From JBBQHX01 sp035306065 (GTDB taxonomy: Bacteria; Gemmatimonadota; Gemmatimonadetes; Gemmatimonadales; Gemmatimonadaceae), in the NCBI GenBank assembly GCA_035306065.1, contig DATGOL010000151.1, forward strand, positions 1 to 9,078: a DNA stretch of 9,078 nt, in the 5' to 3' direction. The notes below the pieces were generated by a model. The model was not told the DNA's origin. It did not search any database and saw only the letters and a program-made list of their open reading frames with translations. The translations under genes were made by a program, and so were the position numbers. How positions within the stretch are numbered: position 1 is the stretch's first letter; each line of letters begins with the position of its first letter. Of this stretch, positions 1 through 6,826 are shown one piece after another.

Positions 1-2238
1 CGAAGCCTGCTGGAGAGCGATTTTTCGAGCATCATGCTCGTCGAGTCGTCAGGTGAGACGGCCCGGCTTCGACTGCGCGCCGCCGTTGGCCTTTCTGATG
101 AGGCGCATCAAAACACGCTGGTACCTCTGAATGACGACATCGCGGGCAGGATTGCGGCACGGCAGGAGCCGCTGGTAGTGAATGACGTCAGGCGCCACGA
201 TCCCGCGAGCCCCCTGATTCCCGAAGGCGTAGTTTCCGTAATCGGCGTGCCGCTGAGTACCGGCGGGAAGTTTCTAGGCGTGATCAATGCGGGCACGCGT
301 ACGGCTCACAAGTACACGCTCGAAGACCAGGCGATGCTCGAGCTGCTGGCGGCCCGTGCTGCGTCCACCATAGTTCGCGCGCGACTGTTTGAAGCGGAAC
401 GAATGGCACGTGGCCACGCCGAGCGTTTACAGATGGTGACAGCGGCGCTGTCTGAAGCGGCTCGGCCGGACGAGGTGATGGGCGTTGCATTGGAACAGCT
501 CCGACATGCGCTGAAGGCTTGTACTGTGGCGATTGCACTCACTACGCAGGACAGCGAGCACATTTTCGTATCGCGCGTTCTCGGTGACCGTCAGCTAGCG
601 CCGCCAGAGGGCAGTTCGTTCGCGCTGGATGACGACAACCCGCTGATTGATGTAGTGCGTCGTCGCAAGGCAGTATGGGTTGGGGATGGCAGCTATCCCA
701 ATGGTTCGGCCGACATGCGTTCATGGGCCGCGATTCCGCTGGAAGTGGAGGGCAGGGCAGTGGGAGCGGTGACGATTGCCTTCCGTGAGACTCAGGATTT
801 CAACGAGGATGATCGAGCCTTTGCGCTTGCGGTGGCGCGTCAGGCAGCGCAGGCGCTCGAGCGTGCGCGGTTGTTCCAGGCCGAGCAGGATGCGCGTCGT
901 CAGGCTGACGCCGGGCGGGCTCGCGCTGCGTTCCTGGCTGACGCCACAGCCTTGCTCGCGTCATCGCTGGACTACAATGCCACACTCGAGGCAGTGGCAC
1001 AGGCCGGAGTTCCGACGCTGGGCGACTGGTGCGCGGTGGACATGCTGGAGGGATTGCCTGGCGACGCGGGACCTGCTGCTCGACTGTTGCGTGTGGCGGT
1101 GGCGTCGGCGCGGAGCTGGAAGGCCGATGGGCACACGGACGCCAGCAGGCACATGCCCGCCTACGAGCTTATATCGTCCATTCGCACCTCCGATGCATCC
1201 GTTGCCGGCTGGGCTCCGCCGGAAGTGCTTGCACGGGCAATGGAGTCGGGCAAGCCCGTGTTCGAAGTGAGTGCGGGAAACGACGTACCGGTGCCTGCCA
1301 CGGGGCCGGGGGCGCTGCCACACGGGCCCGCATGTGCGAGCCTGCTGGTAGTGCCCATAGCGTCGCGCGGTCGGACGGTAGGAACGATCTCGCTGTGCCG
1401 CACGCGTCCCGGCCGCCGGCACCAGAAGGCCGACATCATGCTTGCAGAGGAGTTGGCGAGCCGTGCAGCCGTGTCTCTGGAGCAGGCCTGGCTCTATCGT
1501 GCGGCGCAGCAGGCCAACGCAGCGAAGGCGGAGTTCCTCGCGACCATTTCGCATGAACTGCGCACGCCACTCAACGCGATCATCGGCTACTCGGACCTGC
1601 TTGGCGAAGGCATTTCGGGACCGATCAACCAGCAGCAGGCCTTGCAGCTGGATCGCATGCGCATGAGCGCCAGGCACCTGCTCTTTCTCATTGACGAGAC
1701 ACTCGCGTTTGCACGCAGCGAGGCGGACCTGCACCCCGTGCACCTGGAGGAAGTGGACCTCCACCTGAGTGCTCGTGAGGTGGCTGGAGCCTTCGCGCGG
1801 GAGCTGTCTGATCGTGGCATCGAGTTCCAGTACAACGTTACGTCGGATGTACCGCTCATACTCTCCGACAGTGCGAAGATTCGCCAGGTGCTGCGGAACC
1901 TGCTTTCCAATGCATCCAAGTTCACGGATAGCGGTAGCGTGGCGCTCAGTGCGTACTGTCACGGAGACAGCGTCGTGATCGACGTGAGCGACACCGGTAT
2001 CGGCATCTCGCCGGCCAACCTCGCTCGCATCTTCGAGCCTTTCTGGCAGGTGGAACAGTCGCGAACCAGGCGCGTTGGAGGTACGGGCATCGGTCTCAGT
2101 GTGGCACGCAAGTACGCGGAGATGCTGGGAGGGTCGCTGACGGTCAGGAGCGCACCGGAGGTGGGATCAACTTTCAGCCTCAGGCTGCCCGCCAATCGGC
2201 AGGATGCCGTGCACACGCATCCGGAGTCTGCGTCTTAG
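1..2238 (+). CDS. Multi-GAF sensor histidine kinase (5' end outside window)
   Basis: This is a cytoplasmic two-component sensor kinase that autophosphorylates a histidine and passes the phosphate to a response regulator not present here. The frame is open from base 1 and the residues before the first ATG (base 34) already read as GAF-like sequence, so the true start lies upstream. Counting from the first visible codon, three GAF-type sensor modules sit at about 1-130, 150-290 and 305-500, joined by alanine/arginine-rich helical linkers (ARLFEAE, ARLFQAE). A HisKA domain follows with the H-box SHELRTPLN (His518). The HATPase domain has an N-box (N633, N637), G1 box DTGIG (D664), F-box FEPFWQ and G2 box GGTGIGLS (693-698). 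All catalytic motifs look intact. There is no membrane segment in the visible part and no C-terminal receiver domain. GAF ligands cannot be predicted. The stress-protein gene downstream is co-directional but 165 bases away. Confidence 0.93.
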   Translation, partial: RSLLESDFSSIMLVESSGETARLRLRAAVGLSDEAHQNTLVPLNDDIAGRIAARQEPLVVNDVRRHDPASPLIPEGVVSVIGVPLSTGGKFLGVINAGTRTAHKYTLEDQAMLELLAARAASTIVRARLFEAERMARGHAERLQMVTAALSEAARPDEVMGVALEQLRHALKACTVAIALTTQDSEHIFVSRVLGDRQLAPPEGSSFALDDDNPLIDVVRRRKAVWVGDGSYPNGSADMRSWAAIPLEVEGRAVGAVTIAFRETQDFNEDDRAFALAVARQAAQALERARLFQAEQDARRQADAGRARAAFLADATALLASSLDYNATLEAVAQAGVPTLGDWCAVDMLEGLPGDAGPAARLLRVAVASARSWKADGHTDASRHMPAYELISSIRTSDASVAGWAPPEVLARAMESGKPVFEVSAGNDVPVPATGPGALPHGPACASLLVVPIASRGRTVGTISLCRTRPGRRHQKADIMLAEELASRAAVSLEQAWLYRAAQQANAAKAEFLATISHELRTPLNAIIGYSDLLGEGISGPINQQQALQLDRMRMSARHLLFLIDETLAFARSEADLHPVHLEEVDLHLSAREVAGAFARELSDRGIEFQYNVTSDVPLILSDSAKIRQVLRNLLSNASKFTDSGSVALSAYCHGDSVVIDVSDTGIGISPANLARIFEPFWQVEQSRTRRVGGTGIGLSVARKYAEMLGGSLTVRSAPEVGSTFSLRLPANRQDAVHTHPESAS

Positions 2239-2403
2239 GCCCGCAGGTCGAAGTGTACGCGTGCCGTCAGCGCGCCAGGCCGGTAGCCAGGCGCTGCAAG
2301 CGGGTCGCGCGGCCCGATTCGCACTAGCAATTCGCTGTGCGCCAATGTAGATCGATTGACAACCGCACTCCTTTCCGATTCCCACCTCGGAGGTTCTCCG
2401 CTG
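2239..2403. other. Kinase to stress-protein intergenic region
   Basis: These 165 bases hold no convincing gene. Two modest hairpins are visible: CAGCGC (2268-2273) with GCGCTG (2291-2296), and GCAC..AGC with GCT..GTGC around 2321-2340. Neither is followed by a T-run, so neither is a standard intrinsic terminator. A perfect TTGACA occurs at 2356-2361, but the transcription start it would give falls on the Shine-Dalgarno of the next gene and there is no good -10. Confidence 0.4.
2389..2393 (+). promoter_or_regulatory. Shine-Dalgarno GGAGG fixing the stress-protein start
   Basis: GGAGG lies 10 bases before the ATG at 2404. It supports that ATG over the longer in-frame reading from TTG at 2356, whose 16 extra residues are not part of the Usp fold. 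Confidence 0.7.
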
Positions 2404-3348
2404 ATGCTGCGAAAGATTCTCGTTCCCCTCGACGGCTCTCCTTCTGCTGAAGACGCTATCCCGATCGCGCGTCGTCTCGCGCGTCGTCGTGGTTCATCGG
2501 TGGAGCTGGTGATGGTGCGCGACCTTCCAGTGGAACCGCTCACGATCCACACGGCCTCTCTCGATGCCCAGGCGCTGGACGAGTCTGACCTGCGAATGGC
2601 AGACGAGTACCTGGAGCGAGTGGCTGCCCGTGTCAAGGAGGCATCCGGCGTGGAAGCGAGTGGCACCGTAATGGATGGCGAGGTAATTGGTTCCATTCGC
2701 GATCGTGTTGCGGAGACGGGTGCGGACCTGGTGGTGATGTGCACGCACGGCCGCGGTGGATGGAGCAGGTTCTGGCTTGGCTCCGTTGCGCAGGAGCTCG
2801 TGAGGCGGCTCGATGTTCCGCTGCTTCTCACACGTCCGCACGGTGAGGAAGAAGGCCAGGCGTCGCCACCGCCCGAAGATGGCCCGCTTCGCATACTGGT
2901 CACCCTCGATGGCAGCCAGTATGCCGAACAGGCTCTGGACGCCGCCATTCGCGCCTTCGGTGAGGAGGGAGCGGAGTACACCCTGTTGCGCGTGGTGGTG
3001 CCGCCTGTAGTCCGCGAATACCGCGTTCCCAAGGCGCATCCGGATTACGCCGAGCAGGAGAAGCTGACCGCTGTGGCAACGGAATACCTGCAAAAGCAGG
3101 TGAAGGCGCTGGAGGCTCGCGGAATCAAAGCGAACTTCGGAGTGATTGCGCGTCAGCATGTGGCGGAGGGAATCGCCGACTACGCGCGCGAGCAGGGGCT
3201 GCACGCGATTGCGATTGCAACCAACGCGCGTCAGGGAATGCCGCGTCTCGTGCTGGGAAGTGTGGCAGACAAGGTGCTGCGTTCCTCGAGCGTGCCGGTG
3301 TTCATGACGCGGTCGCCGCAGGCGGGTGCGGTGCCGGTGGGGGCTTAG
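2404..3348 (+). CDS. Tandem universal stress protein (two UspA domains)
   Basis: This is a 314-residue cytoplasmic protein of two fused universal-stress domains. Such proteins bind ATP or other nucleotides in some members and help cells survive stress or starvation, with no single known reaction. Domain 1 begins with KILVPLDGS (Asp10). Its C-terminal motif is C113-x2-G116-x9-G126-S127, against the ATP-binding consensus G-x2-G-x9-G-S/T. Domain 2 begins with RILVTLDGS (Asp169) and ends with A272-x2-A275-x9-G285-S286. The first glycine is therefore lost in domain 1 and both early glycines in domain 2, so ATP binding may be weakened, especially in the second half. The start is the ATG with GGAGG upstream. 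The gene follows the GAF kinase on the same strand, so a shared stress role is possible but unproven. A G-rich repeat begins 10 bases after the stop. Confidence 0.93.
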   Translation: MLRKILVPLDGSPSAEDAIPIARRLARRRGSSVELVMVRDLPVEPLTIHTASLDAQALDESDLRMADEYLERVAARVKEASGVEASGTVMDGEVIGSIRDRVAETGADLVVMCTHGRGGWSRFWLGSVAQELVRRLDVPLLLTRPHGEEEGQASPPPEDGPLRILVTLDGSQYAEQALDAAIRAFGEEGAEYTLLRVVVPPVVREYRVPKAHPDYAEQEKLTAVATEYLQKQVKALEARGIKANFGVIARQHVAEGIADYAREQGLHAIAIATNARQGMPRLVLGSVADKVLRSSSVPVFMTRSPQAGAVPVGA

Positions 3349-3357
3349 TTAGAAGAA

Positions 3358-3388
3358 GGGGTTACGGGTGAGGGGTTATGGGTTAGGG
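3358..3388 (+). repeat. G-rich heptamer array, 3' of the stress-protein gene
   Basis: The array has units GGGTTAC, GGGTGAG, GGGTTAT and GGGTTA, then GGG, so it is mostly 7 bases per unit. The five G-runs (3358-3361, 3366-3368, 3372-3375, 3380-3382, 3386-3388) have loops of 3-4 bases. That satisfies the usual G-quadruplex pattern on the + strand, which is the mRNA sense of the gene ending at 3348. Confidence 0.8.
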
Positions 3389-3475
3389 CTGACAGGTCGA
3401 GATCTTCGCGCGGTGCGCTCAACGGTCTCGGCGCGACGATACGACCCGTCGAATGCGAGCCCTCACCCGTAACCC
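3359..3475. repeat. 16-bp perfect inverted repeat between convergent genes
   Basis: 3359-3374 (GGGTTACGGGTGAGGG) is the exact reverse complement of 3460-3475, with 85 bases between the arms. It arises because the two G-rich arrays face each other. No T-run follows either arm, so it does not look like a normal intrinsic terminator, but it could fold in a transcript from either side. The 85-base spacer shows no gene. Confidence 0.8.
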
Positions 3476-3492
3476 GTAACCCGTAACCCATA
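3460..3492 (-). repeat. G-rich heptamer array, 3' of the DHS-family gene
   Basis: Read on the minus strand, the array is TATGGGTTAC followed by two GGGTTAC units, then GGGTGA and GGG. C-runs on the plus strand begin at 3460, 3466, 3473, 3480 and 3487, which gives five G-runs with 3-4-base loops on the minus strand. It begins 8 bases past the stop codon of the minus-strand gene at 3501-4517. Confidence 0.8.
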
Positions 3493-3500
3493 GCATCCCC

Positions 3501-4517
3501 CTACCAGCCCAACACGATCGCGAACACCAGGGGTGCCACGATTGACGCGTCCGACTCGATGATGAACTTCGGCGTGTCCGGAGACAGCTTGCCCCAGGTT
3601 ATCTTCTCGTTAGGAACCGCACCCGAGTAGGAACCGTAGCTGGTGGTCGAGTCGCTGATCTGGCAGAAGTAGTTCCACACCGGCGTGTCTTCACGCTCCA
3701 GGTCCTGCACCAGCATCGGCACCACGCAGATCGGAAAATCGCCCGCGATGCCTCCGCCGATCTGGAAGAACCCGATGCCCCTGTCGCCGGCCGTTTCAGT
3801 GTACCAGTCGGCAAGCCGCATCATGTACTCGATGCCGGTACGAACCGTGTGCACGTTCTTCACGCTGCCGTCGATCACGTGCGACGCGAACATGTTCCCT
3901 AACGTGGAGTCTTCCCATCCCGGAACGATGATCGGAAGGTTCTTCTCCGCTGCGGCAAGCATCCAGGAATTGGCAGGATCAATCTGGTAGTACTTCTCCA
4001 GCTTGCCGCTGCGGATTACGCGATACATGAACTCGTGAGGGAAGTAGCGCTCGCCCTTGCTGTCGGCGTCCACCCAGTCCTCCAGCACCGCGGTCTCCAG
4101 CCTGCGCATTGCTTCCATTTCGGGAATGCACGTGTCGGTAACGCGATTCATGTGCCGATTGAGCAGGTCCTGCTCCTGCTGCGCGCTGAGTTCGCGGTAG
4201 TTCGGAATGCGCTCGTAGTAGTCGTGCGCCACGAGGTTGAACAGGTCTTCCTCGAGATTGGCGCCGGTACACGTGATGGCGTGCACCTTGTCCTGCCGGA
4301 TCATCTCGGCCAGCGAGAGGCCGAGTTCGGCGGTGCTCATGGCGCCTGCGAGGGTGATCATCATCTTCTCGCCGCGCTCGATGTGCGACCTGTACGCCTC
4401 GGCTGCGTCTACGAGGGCGGCGGAGTTGAAATGACGGAAGTGATGACGAATGAAGTCGGCGACAGGTGCCCCGGTCATGGTGCGCTCGGCAGCGCCCGGC
4501 TTCGAAGAGGTGTGCAT
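3501..4517 (-). CDS. Deoxyhypusine synthase family protein
   Basis: This is a 338-residue homologue of deoxyhypusine synthase. In eukaryotes and archaea that enzyme uses NAD to move the aminobutyl group of spermidine onto a lysine of eIF5A. Bacteria lack eIF5A, so a polyamine-modifying role such as aminobutyl transfer to a small amine (homospermidine-type chemistry) is more likely; this is inference. Visible family features are the NAD-site-like TCTGANLEEDLFN, the IGGGIAGDFPI segment, and SGAVPNEKITWGKL. The WGK lysine (K310) matches the catalytic lysine of the human enzyme. The C-terminal SDASIVAPLV resembles the family's ADASLVFPLL. The length is normal, so the enzyme looks intact. The ATG at 4517 has GAGG 9 bases upstream; the next ATG (4478, at MTGAPV) is a possible alternative. 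It is divergent from the small membrane protein gene, and no other polyamine genes are nearby. Confidence 0.9.
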   Translation of the reverse strand: MHTSSKPGAAERTMTGAPVADFIRHHFRHFNSAALVDAAEAYRSHIERGEKMMITLAGAMSTAELGLSLAEMIRQDKVHAITCTGANLEEDLFNLVAHDYYERIPNYRELSAQQEQDLLNRHMNRVTDTCIPEMEAMRRLETAVLEDWVDADSKGERYFPHEFMYRVIRSGKLEKYYQIDPANSWMLAAAEKNLPIIVPGWEDSTLGNMFASHVIDGSVKNVHTVRTGIEYMMRLADWYTETAGDRGIGFFQIGGGIAGDFPICVVPMLVQDLEREDTPVWNYFCQISDSTTSYGSYSGAVPNEKITWGKLSPDTPKFIIESDASIVAPLVFAIVLGW

Positions 4518-4573
4518 TACGGCAGGCCTCGGTGATGGTGAGTTGATGCTCGGGAATCTAACCTCGGCGGCCG

Positions 4574-4586
4574 ACCGTCAGACGGT
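4574..4586. promoter_or_regulatory. 13-bp palindrome in a divergent promoter region
   Basis: ACCGTC-A-GACGGT is a perfect 6+1+6 palindrome in the 138-base gap between two divergent genes (DHS-family gene and membrane protein gene). The position and symmetry suit a repressor or activator operator, but no regulator is identified. No confident -10/-35 pair was found on either side. Confidence 0.35.
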
Positions 4587-4655
4587 TGCGCGCTGCACGA
4601 AACCACCGTGTGCGAAGCTGCGTAGGGTTAGGCAACTACACAGGAGGGAATCACG

Positions 4656-5015
4656 ATGAGGACGCTACTCAAGCTCGCGCTCTACGGCATTGTTGGCATC
4701 GCTCTGGCGATTCCGGCCGCAGTGCTCCTGCTCGTGCTCGGCGTACCGATCGTGGCTGCGCTGGCGGTACTGGCGGTGCCGGTCCTGGTGGTCCTCGCGA
4801 TCGTGGGATTGCCAGTGCTTATCATTCTTGCCGTTGGCGCAACGGTCATCGGAGTGACGTTCGCCCTGCTGGGCATTGCGTTCGGGCTCGGGATCGCGCT
4901 GCTGAAGCTGGTGCTGTTCGTGGCGCTGCCTCTGCTAGTGGTGGGCTGGGTTGCGACGAGGCTGGTGGGTAGTGGCGAGCCGAGGCGGTCTGATCGTGTG
5001 ACGGCGGGGTGGTGA
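4656..5015 (+). CDS. Small, very hydrophobic membrane protein with 11-residue repeats
   Basis: I do not recognise this 119-residue protein. After MRTLLK the chain is almost wholly aliphatic: there are no charged residues from 7 to 83, one lysine (K84), then no charge again until R102. The tail is short and basic (GSGEPRRSDR). Three or four membrane spans are likely. Prolines fall at residues 20, 31, 42 and 53, exactly 11 apart, in units such as PIVAALAVLAV and PVLVVLAIVGL. Later 11-residue blocks keep the spacing but lose the proline. The start is secure: AGGAGG (4642-4647) lies 8 bases before the ATG, one of the strongest ribosome sites in the window, suggesting good expression. It stands alone, divergent from the DHS-family gene and upstream of a tRNA. 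No function is assigned. Confidence 0.8.
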   Translation: MRTLLKLALYGIVGIALAIPAAVLLLVLGVPIVAALAVLAVPVLVVLAIVGLPVLIILAVGATVIGVTFALLGIAFGLGIALLKLVLFVALPLLVVGWVATRLVGSGEPRRSDRVTAGW

Positions 5016-5079
5016 GGGTCGGCTGACGCCGTTGCAGCGTTGGGCAGGTGCTTGCGGGCGTTGCTATGGCTGAGGCGAG

Positions 5080-5108
5080 TTGTGAGGTGAGCGCGGGGCG
5101 ACTATAGT
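5080..5108 (+). promoter_or_regulatory. Sigma-70-type promoter for tRNA-Pro
   Basis: A -35 TTGTGA (5080-5085) and a -10 TATAGT (5103-5108, 5 of 6 to consensus) are separated by 17 bases. The predicted start near 5115 gives a short leader before the tRNA at 5151. Confidence 0.55.
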
Positions 5109-5150
5109 TGAAGTTCTGTTTGCCGATGCCTTCGAGAGAAGGCAAGGCGA

Positions 5151-5224
5151 CGGGACGTGGCGCAGCCCGGTAGCGCACCTGAATGGGGTTCAGGGGGTCG
5201 CGGGTTCGAATCCCGCCGTCCCGA
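5151..5224 (+). tRNA. tRNA-Pro(GGG)
   Basis: All cloverleaf arms pair. The acceptor is CGGGACG (5151-5157) with CGTCCCG (5217-5223) and discriminator A5224. The D stem is GCGC/GCGC (5160-5163, 5173-5176). The anticodon stem is CCTGA/TCAGG with loop ATGGGGT (5183-5189) and anticodon GGG at 5185-5187. The T stem is GCGGG/CCCGC with loop TTCGAAT. The loop and arms closely match bacterial tRNA-Pro(GGG), which reads CCC/CCU codons. The 3' CCA is not encoded (TTG follows), so it must be added by CCA transferase. No repeat of its 3' end was found nearby, so there is no sign of an integrated element. Confidence 0.96.
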
Positions 5225-5228
5225 TTGG

Positions 5229-5265
5229 GGTCCAGGTAGCTGAACATGCTGCCTGGGCCTTTTTT
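5229..5265 (+). terminator. Intrinsic terminator after tRNA-Pro
   Basis: CCAGGTAGC (5232-5240) pairs with GCTGCCTGG (5248-5256) around a 7-base loop, with one G-T pair. The stem can extend outward through GG/CC. Six T follow at 5260-5265. It sits 4 bases after the tRNA and in its direction. Confidence 0.85.
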
Positions 5266-5330
5266 GTTGGAGTTGGTCTGCGCAACCGAGTGAGTACTGT
5301 GCGGCGAAGTGCCCCGTGCGTTCCTCAGCA

Positions 5331-6275
5331 CTACGCGTGGCCAGGGCGCTCGACCGCCACCCGCACTTCTCCAATCGGTGCAACCTGCCGCTCGCGCGTC
5401 AACGCGACCGCAAGCAGCACGAGCGCCGCAGCTATCACCGTGCGGCCCGAGAACGCCTCGTCTCCCACAATCCACGCGAGCGCCAGCGCCACAACCGGAT
5501 TCACGAACGCGTAGCTCGTCGCAACCGCCGGAGTCGTGACTGTGAGGAGCCATGTATATGCGGCAAAAGCGAGGGCCGTGCCGCACACGATGAGGAACGC
5601 GAGCGACAGCATGGCGCGCGCACTTACGTCCAACGGTGACCAGCCCGCCAACTCGCCGCTGGCCGCACTCGCCATGTAAAGCCACACGGCTCCCGCGGCG
5701 AGCTGCATTACGGTGGTCAGTATGGAGGATGAAGCTCGCGGGCCTGAACGCCCTACGAGCGAGCCGAGTGCCCATGCGAAGGATGCAATGATGAGCGCGG
5801 CAAGGTCTATCGGCCTGGCTGTAAAAACGCCGGTGCCAACCAGCGTCGCAACTCCGGCAACGCCAGTTGCGAGTCCGATTACAACCCTCAGCGCGGGCGG
5901 GCGCCTGGAGTGTGCGGCGTGCAGCATAACGACAAACAACGGGATGGATGTCATTACCAGCGCTGCCTGGCCCGAAGTCACGCGCTGCTGAGCCCACGCG
6001 AGCAGCCCGTGGCATCCAACGAATAGCAGAGCTCCGACAATGGCCGCGCTGCCCCAGGCACGAGCGGATGCGCTGAGCGGGCCGCGATGTGGACGTCGCC
6101 AGAGGAGCCAGAGCGAGAGCACAGCGGCCCCGCCGGTGCATCGGAGCGCCATCATCATCAGCGGAGGGATGTCAGCTACCGCATAACGAATGGCCAGGAA
6201 CGTGCCGCCCCAGAAGAAGTAGACCGATGCGATCGCGGACAGGATACCCAGGGCTCGTGTGCGGGCTTGAGGCAT
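5331..6275 (-). CDS. EamA/DMT-family exporter, YedA-like
   Basis: This is an inner-membrane permease of the drug/metabolite transporter superfamily, 314 residues, the normal size for ten membrane helices made of two EamA repeats (about 10-145 and 155-300). Distinctive segments are FFWGGTFLAIRY near the N-terminus, IPPLMMMALR, the mid-chain SFAWALGSLVGR, and ATSYAFVNPVVALAL in the ninth-helix region. These agree with the YedA subgroup as I recall it (PPLMMxxxR and ATSYAYVNPVVA). The substrate is unknown; relatives export amino acids or metabolites. The ATG at 6275 has no clear Shine-Dalgarno, so the start is less sure than the family. It is divergent from the VOC gene and converges on the tRNA terminator, which does not work in its direction. 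Confidence 0.9.
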   Translation of the reverse strand: MPQARTRALGILSAIASVYFFWGGTFLAIRYAVADIPPLMMMALRCTGGAAVLSLWLLWRRPHRGPLSASARAWGSAAIVGALLFVGCHGLLAWAQQRVTSGQAALVMTSIPLFVVMLHAAHSRRPPALRVVIGLATGVAGVATLVGTGVFTARPIDLAALIIASFAWALGSLVGRSGPRASSSILTTVMQLAAGAVWLYMASAASGELAGWSPLDVSARAMLSLAFLIVCGTALAFAAYTWLLTVTTPAVATSYAFVNPVVALALAWIVGDEAFSGRTVIAAALVLLAVALTRERQVAPIGEVRVAVERPGHA

Positions 6276-6442
6276 GCGGATGTTGGCGAGCTGGTGGGAA
6301 GGCGGAACAGGCGGTTTCAGATATCAGGTGGCAGGGTTCGCGCTCGACCAGTAGTATCGCGCAGCCAGCTACGAAGTGGAGCAACCCTTGCGATCGATTC
6401 CCGCCGCTCACCATTCAGTAAACTCGAGCCAGCAGCCATCAA
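6276..6442. other. Divergent promoter region, exporter and VOC genes
   Basis: These 167 bases separate divergent starts and must carry both promoters. No -35/-10 pair with proper spacing stands out on either strand, and no array or strong hairpin was seen. Confidence 0.35.
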
Positions 6443-6826
6443 ATGCCATACAAGCCGGAAGGTTACAGCAGCGTATCGCCCTACCTCATCGTCAACGGCG
6501 CTGCCAGCACCATCGAGTTCCTCGAGAAGGTATTCGGTGCCGAAGAGCTTCGGCGCTTCTCCAGCGAGTCCGGCGGCGTGCTTCACGCCGAACTGCGAAT
6601 TGACGACAGCATTGTAATGCTCGCAGACGAGAATCCGCCCGAGTGGCCTGCAATACCCGCATCGGTGTACGTCTATGTGCAGGATGTAGACGCCACGTAC
6701 CGTAGAGCGCTGGAGGCAGGCGCCGTCTCCGTGCAGGAACCGGTAAGGAAGGAAGACGAAGACAAGCGCGGCGGCGTACGCGACGCAGGCGGAATCACGT
6801 GGTGGATAGCGACTAGAGTCGGGTGA
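6443..6826 (+). CDS. VOC-superfamily (PhnB/glyoxalase-like) protein
   Basis: This 127-residue protein has the paired beta-alpha-beta-beta-beta modules of the vicinal oxygen chelate fold: module 1 about 10-62 (SPYLIVNGAASTIEFLEKVFG, then HAELRIDDSIVMLADE) and module 2 about 74-125 (VYVYVQDVDATYRRALEAGA, then GGVRDAGGITWWIAT). The family includes metal-dependent lyases, dioxygenases and resistance proteins. His48 is in the usual first metal-ligand place. The C-terminal motif, commonly RDPFGHxWxIAT, here reads RDAGGITWWIAT, so the Phe-Gly-His part is changed and activity is uncertain. The substrate is unknown. The ATG at 6443 has no strong Shine-Dalgarno but begins right at the expected family N-terminus. 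Its last 14 bases overlap the end of the opposite-strand acetyltransferase gene. Confidence 0.88.
   Translation: MPYKPEGYSSVSPYLIVNGAASTIEFLEKVFGAEELRRFSSESGGVLHAELRIDDSIVMLADENPPEWPAIPASVYVYVQDVDATYRRALEAGAVSVQEPVRKEDEDKRGGVRDAGGITWWIATRVG

Noticed and set aside
961..1962. 333-codon open frame on the minus strand
   Set aside because: It lies wholly antisense to the GAF3/HisKA region of the kinase, has arginine/histidine-rich low-information sequence, and has no recognisable domain. It is a high-GC shadow frame.
2268..2296. Intrinsic terminator after the kinase gene
   Set aside because: The stem CAGCGC/GCGCTG has an unpaired 17-base interior and no T-run follows.
2356..2403. Longer stress-protein start from TTG at 2356, and a TTGACA promoter box there
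   Set aside because: The added residues lie outside the Usp fold, and ATG 2404 has GGAGG at good spacing. The TTGACA has no -10, and its start point would remove the ribosome site.
3358..3492. CRISPR array or true telomere
   Set aside because: Units are 6-7 bases with no spacers, and genes continue on both sides, so this is neither CRISPR nor a replicon end.
5151..5224. tRNA-Pro as an integration site
   Set aside because: No second copy of the tRNA 3' end, no integrase and no mobile genes are visible on either side.
4846..6141. 431-codon open frame on the minus strand
   Set aside because: It runs through the tRNA, its terminator and most of the exporter in another frame, and the sequence has no domain logic.
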